A stretch of DNA of 30,000 nucleotides from Chrysomallon squamiferum (GCA_012295275.1 CM022667.1:9565038-9595037); one strand, 5' to 3'. Counted from the first letter of the stretch, positions 9,894 to 19,966 are shown. The notes: generated from the letters alone by a model not told the origin. A program made the numbers and translations.

Positions 9894-9968
<75 letters not shown>
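9829..9968. repeat. Compound self-complementary microsatellite (ATG)n(AT)n(ATC)n(ATT)n
   Basis: Five ATG units, about 17 AT units, five ATC units, then about 22 ATT units. The ATG arm (9830-9846) and the ATC arm (about 9880-9898) are reverse complements around the AT core. Long open frames on both strands here are artefacts. Confidence 0.95.
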
Positions 9969-10049
9969 TGGTTTATGCATTATCTGTGATTGAGTTTGTA
10001 TGTGTAGGCCTATATACATACATAAGTAATGACAAAGTAATTTCATAAC

Positions 10050-11355
10050 GTGCGAGTATGATCATTAAGTATGGTAATAGGAGTTCTCTCCCTTCAATAG
10101 GGATCGCTTTTCGTTTAGTTAAAAAGAAAACATCAATAGAAATAAATATTAAAATAAATTTGTTAATTGCTTAAATTCAGTTTTTAAATCCAGTTAAGTA
10201 GAGTTTAATAAGTAATCCTACGAAAGATAATTTTTATTTCTTCATCATTTTATAAAATTTTAAATTTTGACTTCTGCCGGCTATTGACATCAGGGGAAGT
10301 AATAACTTCAGAAACACTACTCTAAAATTAGGGCACTTTTTTCTTTCTGAGTACAGACATTCTCTTTGTTAATTTCTTGGCCTGTTACCAATCTTGATTT
10401 GAAGCTGACGCCCGCGTTCAAGATATTTTTGATTTTATTTTTTTTTTTTTTTTCTTATCAAAATGAATAAGCTAATTAACATACTCTTTCTCGGTAAACA
10501 TGACGGAAGTGACGGAAACTTCCGAAACCTAGCGCATCGTCTGCTCCGATCTTTGAAACAACGCCCATGAGATGAGGAAAATAATTTGTTAATAAAATAA
10601 GTAAATAAAACTTACCTTTCTACTTGGATACGTGATTATTCTTACATGCCGAAACATGACTGATGAAGTGACACAAACACGTTCTGTCTGACATTTTAAA
10701 CTAAATTACTTCAGCTGATCGCCATTATTATAATAACAATATTAAAGGCACCAGTTCAAATGTCATCATTGTTAATTTCAAATGTCAACATTATTAAATT
10801 AAGTTTACAAGATAGTTAAGTCAGCTAAAAATATAATATTTAGGAAATAAACAAACGAAGCATAATACTGCAAAGAAATATTAATTTAGACGTATAAAAA
10901 TGCAACCTACCATGATAATATATGTAAATTGACATCGTTTTGCGTAATGTACCCCTTTGCTTTCAGCATTTGTTTTGACGTCATACTATTGTTTTAAGTG
11001 TAAAATGTAGAACTGGATTTATTATATACGAAATAATAGATAATAATGATACGGTAATGTAATTTAAACATATCAATACAATTGCTTTATTACTTATATC
11101 TTTTTATTTATTTGTTTATTTGTTTGATATTTTAATATATTTTTTCTCTCGTTTTAGTCTGTTTCACTGTTCCTATTTACTTACTAATGTTCTAACTTAT
11201 TTATTCCTATATCTGCTTACATATGTTACTGCGTTGTGTTCAGTCAGTTAGATAACATATTTGTATGCTTTTGGGGTATGATAAGTCTGAAAGTTTCCAA
11301 GCACAACAGATATAAGTAAAATTAACTTTTATTTTTAAACCTTTTTCACAATGGC
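10050..11355. other. AT-rich noncoding DNA between the two FHOD first exons
   Basis: No exon recognised. A poly-T run lies at about 10438-10453 and a repeated gacggaa word at 10502 and 10511 with ETS-like cores. If the long transcript exists, this is intron. Confidence 0.5.
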
Positions 11356-11359
11356 AAAA

Positions 11360-11425
<66 letters not shown>
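11360..11425. repeat. (AAAT)n(AAT)n microsatellite
   Basis: Tetranucleotide run passing into a trinucleotide run, followed by a short poly-A. Confidence 0.9.
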
Positions 11426-11765
11426 TAAAAAAAAAGGAAGAAATAAAAAGAAAACTATTACAATGAAAGAATAATAAAAGCAATAACTTTATCATATTTT
11501 AATATCCTAGATTTTATATTGCTATATTCTTAATTTTCTATTTAAGTAACGCACGGGTTATTTTTCAATATTAAAAGGTCAAAAACCGAAAGAACCTCAT
11601 ACGCATACAGAGATAGATATTTATTCTGCTTTACGATACCTACGTACTTTTTAATCCTGCTGCAGTTGTGTTTTAAAGATACAGTTTAAATAATTAGTAG
11701 GTTTTAATCATATTTATCACACTTAATGTAGGAAAGTTCAATTAGAATTAGAATTACACACACAC

Positions 11766-11767
<2 letters not shown>

Positions 11768-11830
<63 letters not shown>
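11768..11830. repeat. (CA)n microsatellite, about 31 units
   Basis: Uninterrupted CA dinucleotide run. Confidence 0.95.
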
Positions 11831-11832
<2 letters not shown>

Positions 11833-12032
11833 ATCAGGATGGTCTCTGTTTAAAGATCGTTCCTGAAGGAAGGTACATTTGTTTAGTTATTTCTCACTAA
11901 TCACTCTTCTGAAAGTGTGGGCGTTAAGTGCAAACAGATAACTGTAGATGATACACTCTTAGAGAGAAAAACAGACCCACAAATCCAGGGCCACTCCTAC
12001 TTGAGTAATATGTTTTTACATACAGTCTTATT

Positions 12033-12045
12033 AAATAATAATAAT

Positions 12046-12078
<33 letters not shown>

Positions 12079-12225
12079 AATAAAAATTATTATTATTATT
12101 ATTGTTGTTGTTGTTGTTGTTGTTATCGTTATTACTATTACTGTTGTTGTTGCTGCTGTTGTTTTATTGTTTGTATTGCTGTTGCTCTTTTACTGCTTTT
12201 GCTGCTGTTCTTCTTATCATTATTG
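12033..12225. repeat. Compound self-complementary microsatellite (AAT)(AAC)n(AAT)/(ATT)n(GTT)n
   Basis: (AAC)n(AAT)n is followed directly by (ATT)n(GTT)n, so the two halves (about 12045-12075 and 12085-12125) are reverse complements. It then decays into TTG/CTG-type triplets. It lies about 240 bp inside the intron after the large exon's donor. Asn- or Tyr-rich open frames across it are artefacts. Confidence 0.9.
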
Positions 12226-12249
12226 TAATTGTAGTGGATGGTATTGTTG

Positions 12250-12265
12250 TTTATTTTTATTTATT
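12250..12265 (-). terminator. Overlapping AATAAA hexamers downstream of the readthrough stop
   Basis: Three overlapping AATAAA motifs on the minus strand (12250-12255, 12256-12261, 12260-12265) lie about 80 nt beyond the TGA that would end translation if the donor at 12359 were not used. They could serve an intronic poly(A) site, but such hexamers are frequent in this AT-rich DNA. Confidence 0.2.
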
Positions 12266-12359
12266 AATCTGTTTACCATCTTATCAAGCAGGAAGGTTCA
12301 TGAGAACCCTCACCTACTACCAGTCCATTGCAAAGAATGTAATTTCAAATCCGTCTTAC

Positions 12360-15300
12360 CTTTTTAACATCCACTCCAAGATTTTCAAGCAGTTCGTTGG
12401 CCGAGCTGTAACCTTTGAAATTGATGTCACTGTCGTCATCCGAACCCGGGATCTTGATGATTCGAGGCGTCGCGGGTTTCTCACACAGAGAAAGGAAGTC
12501 AGAGATCGAAACTAGACCTTTCTTCCGCTGCAGTATGGCGGCCATCTGCTGAGCTGTTTGAGATGGACGTCCTTTGGCAGGTTTTCCCGTCACGGCGAAA
12601 CCTTTCTCCGGTTGTATCTTGTCCTCGTCAAGATCGATGAGTTTGTCGTCGGTCGACCTGGACTGTCTGAGGGCGTTGGTGCGGACGGAGTCTTTGTCCT
12701 TGCTGTCGAACGAGTAGCTGCTGGGTCTTCGCTTCCCGTAAGGGTCGTCATCGAAAGCAGACGGCGATGCAGGAGAAGGCTGGAGAGGATTGTGGGGCGT
12801 CTTGGGAACCGGGGAGTCCATGATGTCAACGCTTTTGGGTCGCCTCATGTTCTCTTCCAGCAGGCTGTCGATGTCTTGGATTTTAGAAATGTATCCCGAT
12901 TTCTGGCCTTTGTAAGCTTTGCCTTTCCCGTCTTGTTTGTTCTTGCCCGAATTTGCTCTCTCGGACTCTGGACTCTGAGGGACGAGGTCGGGCAAAGTGC
13001 TCTGACTTGAGGCGAGAGAGTGCTGAGACATCGACTGAGGCATGTTCTGAAATTCGCCTTCTTCAAAAGCCGAGCCGGTGCTCATTTTGGACAAGCTTTC
13101 GTTGGAGACTGTCAGCTGACTGGGTCTCATTCTGTCGTACGGTGAAAGGTACTGCTGTTCAACTGACGCCTGTCGTGACAGTTGTGGATGTCGTCGGTCG
13201 TCCACCATGTCTTCTCGTGACCCGTGGCGACTCGACCGTGCAGACTTTCTGCCGCCGAAGCCACGGTTCGGCGATTCTTCCCGATTGAAGCCGAACTGGG
13301 AACCGGCGCTGTCACTGGCGTGTCCCAGCGCGTGAGGGTGCACTCCGTCGTGTTCCCATTTTTCTCGGCGAGATTTTCTGTTTTCGTCGAGAATGCTCTC
13401 TCTCGAGCTGTCTCTCTTCAGGCGGTTCTGCTCCATGGAAGACTGTCGGTTGCTCATTCTGTTGCGGTTGTTCGGGGACCCGTCTCGAGAGAATCCCTGC
13501 GTGTCTGACGAGCTTCCAGATCGCTTCTTCTGATGCGAGCTCAGGTCGTTTCTTCTGTGGCAGTTGCCCAGTCTGTCGTCGCTCTGCTCCACGTACATCT
13601 CCGCCTCGGGACTGAACTCGTTGGCTTTGTTCAGATCGGACTTTCTGAAGTTCTTGTTCTGCACGTGGTCAAGCATGTTCTCGGTCGAGCCACTTCTTGA
13701 GGCGTGCTTCCTGGACCGGCGGTGGTGGACGGGAGACTGTTCCCTCGAATACTGAGACTCTGTTTCGTCGCGCATCGAGGAACGAATGGACTCCTGTCTC
13801 GTGTAAGGCACGCGACTGCCGTCTGGGCCCGGGACGTATTCGTACGAGTTACTCCGAGTAACACCGCTTTCAGGGTCCACAGCAGGGTGTCTTCGAATGT
13901 CACTGGGGATCGCGTCCTTGACATACGTGCTGCCCGAGGGTGACGGCAGGTTCTGTTTCCACTGGTTCACTTTCTCTATGCTTTCTCTCAGACTGAGGTT
14001 TTCCGGCGTGAGAGGAGGTTTCTCGTCCAACAGTTCTTTACTAGAGTGCCTCTTCCGACGAGGTTTGTCGTCTAAAATATCTTCGTGAGACGAAGACCTA
14101 CTGTGGTGCGACCTCCTCTCCTGGCGGGAACGCCTGTCGTCTGCTGTGCTGGAAATCTCGTCGCGAGACGAGTTAGGAGTGCTCGTCCTTGGTTCCCTGT
14201 GTCTGCTGTGTCTGCTGTGCCTGCTGCTGTGGTCGTCTTCTTCCATTTTCGATTCTTTGTCTTTGCTTCTGGACGGTTTGGCGGGAGCGTCGTCACCGTA
14301 GACGGCCTGTCGCCACGAGCGTTCTGAAGGAGGATCTTTGATGTCGTCTCTGTAGCTTCGCCTCGGCTCGTCCTTGACAGAGGATCTCGTGCTGCTCTTA
14401 GGTGACACGTAGGACGTTCCTGGCAAATATTTGTCTCTGTATTTGTAGAACGTGTCGGAGCTGCCCGAGTATCCTCCACCCCCACCTACTCCTCCTCCTC
14501 CTCCTCCTGACGTACTGGTCGAGTGACGCAGTCGTCTGGTATTCTGCTGGTCGAGGTTCGTCTGCGTGGCGCAGTCCACCGTAGACGGTCCTTGAGAACT
14601 TTTCAGAAACCTGCTGCTTCTCTTCACCTCTTTCGGCGGACACTTAATCCGCCTGGTTCTCGCGATGGACTTCTCTTTAGACTGTTCCCGTTTGGGTTTG
14701 TCTCCCTCGGGAATGGGCGAGGTGCCTCGGCAGATCAAGTACCTGTAGTTGCACTCTTTCTCCGCCTCGGGCGCGCTGTCGTCCGAGTCGGACAAGGACC
14801 CGTCGTCCCTGGGCCGTCGTTTCGGGACGTACGCGCCCTGCTTGCTCTCGGTCGACCTGCCCACGTCCCCGGCGGCCGGCGACGCGTCGTAGCCTTTCGA
14901 CAGCTGCCTCTCGTACCTCCTCGGCGCCGGCGACGCGTCCGAGCCGCTCTTGTACGACGACCCGTACGTCGAATACGGCGACGCGCTGCTGCTGTAGTCG
15001 TAGCGGGACGACCTCGTGCTCACGGGAGACGTCTCCCGGCTTCCGGGGCCGTAACTCTTGCCCGACGATCTGTCCCACGAGCCGTAGGAGCGCGGATTGC
15101 TGCCCCCGTAGTCGGACATATAGCCACTTTTGTTGGAGTAGCGGTCGAGCGAAGAGTACCTGTCCCTGCCTCCGATGCTCCTGTCGATGGAAGGATAGCG
15201 GTTGTCGCTCCCGTATGCGGAATATTTTGTGTCTGGAGTAGTGAATTTTTTCATCCTTTCCACTACAGAAAGCTGTGACATCGGTGGCTCGTAACTGTAG

Positions 15301-15404
15301 CTGCGTTTAGGCGTCGAGTACGAAGGACTTTTGTATGCACTGTAGCCACTGCCGTATTGTGAAGACCCGTATGTCTTTCCTTTTCCGGTACCCATGTCAT
15401 ACGT
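12360..15404 (-). CDS. Giant exon encoding a Ser/Arg/Tyr-rich disordered protein; probable alternative long N-terminus of the FHOD formin
   Basis: The 3045-bp exon is bounded by a good acceptor (ttgttctttcag before ACGTATGACATGGG) and an excellent donor (AAAAAG before gtaagac). It is open throughout at 1015 codons, phase 0 at the 3' end. The likely initiator is ATG 15395-15393 (GACATGG context), giving 1012 residues in this exon; translation could also enter from an upstream exon. Residues 1-190 are Tyr/Ser/Gly-rich; 216-232 hold YLICRGTSPIPEG; 297-308 are a Gly run; 389-403 are SRH repeats; 463-504 (LSLRESIEKVNQWKQNLP) look more ordered. At least five S.E..(I/M)(L/V)D(D/E) motifs lie between 437 and 733. 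The last 65 residues hold helix-like KKGLVSISDFLSLCEKP and ANELLENLGVDVKK. There are no membrane segments or known catalytic motifs. It could be a scaffold or phosphorylation-regulated segment. The next compatible exon on this strand is FHOD exon 2. A separate Ser/Arg-rich gene cannot be excluded. Confidence 0.85.
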
Positions 15405-16085
15405 CTGAAAGAACAAAAGTAACAGATTAATTGTAAGAGGGATAATCAACGATCAAAACGTGAATCGTGTATATTATTCATATAGTTTATTATCATTCAG
15501 TCAACAGAGACAAAGCATTGTTGTTCAGCGTATTGATTAAAACATTAATGAATTGTGCATAATTAAAATGTAAGATTCTGCCCACAAAGTCGAGCGAGTA
15601 GGGAAAACATTAGTGTCTTGAGTGTAATTAAAATATTTAGTTCAAATCTATGTTAAAATATACTGTGCATCATATTGATAAATATGTTTAGAGGACAATA
15701 CTGATAGATCAAGAAATTGTAGTTTTGAGATTGTTCTGTAACTTATGGCCACAGTGATGGAAGAACATATCACAGATCACAATGTAGACAAGAATAACCA
15801 TGACTTGACAGAGAACCTGATTTTACTGATCACTTTTAATTTTAATTTCCTCAGAAGATAAAAATGGGCGCATAATAGCACACGAACATCCTAAAACTGA
15901 AGTAATCAGTATATAATCAAACAATCAGTACCAAGTTTAGTATGTATTAAATGCCTTGAATAAGATTGAAAAATCCATGTACTGTGCATATATCGTTTAA
16001 AACTGCACGGGAATGTGTAAAAGAAAAATTAATGAGCAGATATAAAAGATTACGAAATGAGAACAGAGATGATGATCATGATAAA
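15405..16085. other. Intron upstream of the giant exon, no gene seen
   Basis: The polypyrimidine tract of the acceptor lies at about 15408-15425. The remainder is unremarkable AT-rich DNA with no exon-like sequence. Confidence 0.5.
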
Positions 16086-16099
16086 GGTTGGTGTAACGA

Positions 16100-16190
16100 C
16101 AGCGATGATGATGATGATGTTTGGTAATATATGTGACTATTTGTGCGTGCGTGCGTGCGTACGTGCCTGTGTGTGTGTTTGTATGTTTCA
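16100..16190. repeat. ATG-triplet and (GTGC)n/(GT)n microsatellites
   Basis: Short (GATGAT) run near 16105-16120 and GTGC/TG units at 16144-16185. Confidence 0.8.
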
Positions 16191-16199
16191 AGAACAATG

Positions 16200-16600
16200 C
16201 GTTAAAAGAAACCTGGATAAGAACATTTATTTCAGCTCTGCGATCTTTAATTAAAGAAACAGCAAACGTATTCTATTACCAGTAATCCAGAGCTAAAAAC
16301 GGCGAGCCTGAATATAACCAGACGGACTGGTAAATGTATTTGTATCAGTCAGTGAAAATGTTTAGTGATAAAAGGTTTTGTGTACAGATTATTATAGTAA
16401 GTGTGTATTGACTTGTATACTAACAGACCTATACTAGTCTAAACACTAGAGTTTAGTACTGCACTTAGCGCTGGAAATGTGTTATGGAAAGATCGAGAAC
16501 AGCTGGAATAAAAGGCGCGAAACGATGGACTCCGATAGTGTTTTCTAGTAAACTAGTTTTCAGTTTTCATTATTATCAAAAGATTTTGTTTCAGATATTA
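16200..16600. other. Noncoding, nothing recognised
   Basis: Moderately AT-rich unique sequence. I see no exon, RNA gene or repeat. Confidence 0.45.
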
Positions 16601-16601
16601 T

Positions 16602-16668
16602 TTCTTTCTTTTTTGTCTTTCTTTCTTTCTTTCTTTCTTCTTCTTTTTCTTCTTCTTCTTCTTATTAT
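16602..16668. repeat. (CTTT)n(CTT)n pyrimidine tract
   Basis: CTTT units followed by CTT units. A short (GA)n run follows at about 16721-16738. Confidence 0.9.
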
Positions 16669-16739
16669 TACTGCGGCATTTCTGTATACGAAACTGAGAG
16701 AAAGCGAGAAGACGACAAAGGAGAGAGAGAGAGAGAGAT

Positions 16740-17395
16740 TTTCACATTATGAAACGAACAACTGTCAGTTTTGTTTATTCATACGCTGTATCAATTTACT
16801 TTTATTACGTTCGTTCATTTATTTATTTTAAAAGGTATATTGCCCTCTGCGTACTTAAATAAACATCCCAGAAGAGTCAGGAACCGTAACTCTATATCTG
16901 TGTCGAGTTTACCGACCACGACAGAAAGTAAGGATCCACCAACCTTTACTAACTCACCACGAACAGAGGCGAGGAAATGTCAAGAAAAAAGTGATTAACG
17001 AACTTCTTGTTATTTCGGGTCTGGCGATTATTTGTATGCGCAAACCATGACTGTTTTTTTGCAGAAGTTGGACGAACAGTACTGCTGTACGGAAATAGGT
17101 AAGGCGGAGGTAGCTGGCGTGTAGCCAGGACGCGGTGATAAAGAATTTACCTCATGTTAACCAGAGAAGAAGAAGAAGAAGAAAAAATATGAAGACTGGT
17201 GAAAAAAAGAGAAGAAAGTATATGATACAAGATAGGTTTCATTTGGATCCAGTGTTGTTGTTTTGTTTATCTCTCTTTTATGTATGTGTGTGTATGTATA
17301 TAAATAAATATATGTGTGTTACTTGTAAACTTTTTCCCCCGTTATTTTAAGTCGCATTTGTTAGATGTAATTATTACTGTATTTTGTTTCTGAGA
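16740..17395. other. Noncoding, nothing recognised
   Basis: Unique sequence with a (GAA)n run at about 17165-17184. No exon identified; small open frames show no family resemblance. Confidence 0.45.
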
Positions 17396-17419
17396 GAGGG
17401 ATATTATTCTGAATCTTTT

Positions 17420-17458
17420 CTTTCTATTTTTTTTTTTATTTTTTTTTTTAAATATTTT

Positions 17459-17491
<33 letters not shown>
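17420..17491. repeat. Long poly-T tract
   Basis: Interrupted T runs, the longest about 30 bases, ending before a short (GTT) run. Confidence 0.9.
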
Positions 17492-17492
<1 letters not shown>

Positions 17493-17963
17493 TTTCGTTG
17501 TTGTTGTTATCATAATTGATGTTGGTGCTGGTGTTATTTGTTTGTTTGTTGTCCTCGCTACTCTTCCTGGTTACATAAATTTAAATTTGCTTTCAAAATA
17601 TCTCTAAACATTTATTTTAAAAAAAACCCAAAAAAAAACCCAGAAAAAGTTAAAATTAAAAAAATCGTACACTAAATTGTATTACTCAAGATTACATTTC
17701 GTACGGAGTGTATTTTTAGCTTATCAACCTACATAAAATATCGAATAATAATAACAATTTATGTTACGAAAATAGTCGAAATGAGTTATTAACTTCGCTG
17801 AGATTTCGAGAAATAAAACCACACACGATTTTTCGAGCCTGGAGTTTACGTTACTATTTTATCTCCTTAACACAACCGCGATAATATACGGTAGCCATTT
17901 TAATTCATCGCCAACAACTGGCAGTGATGCTAAGCGCTTAATAAACTAACTTATCGCACGCTT

Positions 17964-18229
17964 TTATCTAGATTTATGACCTAACCTCACAATTACAACG
18001 ACATACAGATAAATGAATCTCCGCAACGAAGATAACCAACTGTTAAAAGATGTGTTTTAAGATGCCTCATCGATCTTTTCCGTGCCGCGTTTTCCTCCCG
18101 GCGAGAGAGGAGCACCACGTTTGATGTTAAACAGTAAAGCCCGTTAGATAAACATCGGTATTAGCCAGCTTATTCGTGAAATGCTGGAGAATGGTGCGTG
18201 GATCCAACAAGAGACGTAAGATAAGATAA
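17964..18229. promoter_or_regulatory. Homotypic cluster of AGATAA (GATA-factor-like) motifs
   Basis: Six AGATAA matches in 266 bp: 17964-17969 on the minus strand, and 18007, 18030, 18146, 18219 and 18224 on the plus strand, the last two sharing one base. The region is less repetitive than its surroundings. Binding is inferred only from the motif. Confidence 0.3.
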
Positions 18230-18715
18230 TTCCAGAAAGTCTGATAGTTTCCCCGGTGCAACATGTGATTCAGATTTACATGCCGGACGGCCATATGTTT
18301 CAGTTAATGTTTTAATCGCCTATAAATTCGCTTGAAGTTTTGCTTTCCGATAATTTCAACCTGTTTTAAATATAGAAAAGAATGAAAAGGAAAGGGAAAT
18401 TACAAAAAATAATGATAAAATTAAAAAAAAAACCAGAATGAAAGAATGAAAATATATAAAACCTTAAATATGCAGATCTTAATGTTTTTTTGCTATGTTA
18501 ATATTTTATTTTTATTTTATTTCCTCGTTCATTCATTTTTCGATCGTGCCTTCTTTCGTTTATTTATTTATTTTTGTAACTTACTTCAAGTAACTTATAA
18601 AATAATCTTTTGACATCTGTATTAATTTCACATTCATTGCGCTGATTACTGATTACTTTAAACCAAAGAATATTATATATAATAAAAACTTCAGAAGAAA
18701 AAATTTAAAAAGAAG
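18230..18715. other. Noncoding, nothing recognised
   Basis: AT-rich sequence with short A and T runs; no gene-like signal. Confidence 0.45.
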
Positions 18716-18759
18716 AAAAATACGCTAATCAAGCTCAGATACAAACAAAACAAATAAAT

Positions 18760-18872
18760 AATAAAATAACAACAACGGCAACAACAACAGCAACAACAAC
18801 AACAACAGCAATAACAATAGCAACAACAACTTTAGTAAGAAGAAGAAGAAGAAGACGAAGACGAAGAAGAAC
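18760..18872. repeat. (CAA)n(GAA/GAC)n trinucleotide tract
   Basis: AAC/CAG triplets pass into AAG/ACG triplets. The Leu-rich minus-strand open frame is an artefact. Confidence 0.9.
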
Positions 18873-19099
18873 GAGAAATTAATTATTTTCTTTCTAACAG
18901 ATATAATTAGTTTTGGTAAAACCAATTATCTTTTCAAATCTTTGCCAATATTAAAACACACCTGTAACAAAAACTCACCTGTTGTAGCAATACTTAAAAA
19001 CTCATTTTCAATAATTAATAATTCATTTTCCTTATTCCAAACACTAAAAGCCCGGAAACCGAGCTATTAAAACGAATTTCAAACACCAAACAGGCAGTG

Positions 19100-19129
<30 letters not shown>
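19100..19129. repeat. Poly-A run of about 30
   Basis: Uninterrupted adenines. There is no flanking retroposed gene or target-site duplication that I can recognise. Confidence 0.95.
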
Positions 19130-19130
<1 letters not shown>

Positions 19131-19740
19131 CAATTTACTGAAATTCCAAAACGTTCGGACAAGACAGAGTTTCCTCTGCCGACTTTAAACTCGTAAAACT
19201 TTCAAAGCTTAGCCGGTCTTTGAGAGCTTTTACGATGTTATCAAAAGATAGAGTGGGTGGCATTTACTCTTAAGTGCGTTCAAAAGAATAATAAACACGA
19301 TCAGCAACAACAACGCTTTTCGTTTAGAGGAGAAGACACCTCCAGGCAGAGCAGTGTCTACAGACTTTAGTGTCTTCGTGTTCATTTTTAACAGATCTCG
19401 CGAGAATTCGAGAACTTGCAGGTGTAGGGACTTGACGCAAAGTTTGTGAGGACATGATGCCTTTGTAACACTCATTGAAACAGAACTTTGCAATGTGTCT
19501 TATTTGGTCCTGCAACTGGCCTGTGAAATGTCTTTATAAACACGTCTGTTAATCAGAATATATGAATGTACATTGTATACAGTAAGTATACCTTCTTTCT
19601 GGACTCTATAAACACGTAGTGTCATCTAAAACAAGATAAGTATTTGATTTCTTTGACTATTCATTGTCGTAGCATGCAATATCAAGACCTTAGTTTTAAA
19701 TTCGCAATATTTGTGCACCAAACAGATACACACAGACTCA
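19130..19740. other. Moderate-GC noncoding block, nothing recognised
   Basis: Less AT-rich than neighbours. An 87-codon minus-strand open frame (19230-19493) lacks any recognisable domain and has no convincing splice context, so it is not called as a gene. Confidence 0.4.
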
Positions 19741-19893
19741 CACACACACACACACACAAACCAAACAGACGGACACATATAATCAGAACAAACATGTAAA
19801 AAAATCAGAAACGTCGGCTTTTGGAATTATTCCAAAGAACTGAACCAAAGAAGAAGAAAAAAGATAACTGTATAAGCATGTTCAGTAAACCAG

Positions 19894-19895
<2 letters not shown>

Positions 19896-19966
<71 letters not shown>

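Noticed and set aside
9829-9968. CRISPR-like or coding array
   Set aside because: The repeats are 2-3 bp microsatellites without spacers, and the host is eukaryotic.
12558-14485. Other open frames of 60-150 codons on both strands inside the giant exon
   Set aside because: They overlap the 1015-codon frame, which alone has matching splice sites and a coherent composition.
14523-15278. 251-codon plus-strand open frame, Arg/Val/Ala-rich
   Set aside because: It is the antisense shadow of the GC-rich part of the giant minus-strand exon. It has no splice signals or domain and its composition follows from the opposite strand's codons.
19100-19129. Processed pseudogene tail
   Set aside because: No retroposed coding sequence or target-site duplication recognised beside the poly-A run.
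19230-19493. 87-codon minus-strand open frame as a gene or exon
   Set aside because: No recognisable family, no convincing splice sites, and a composition compatible with chance.
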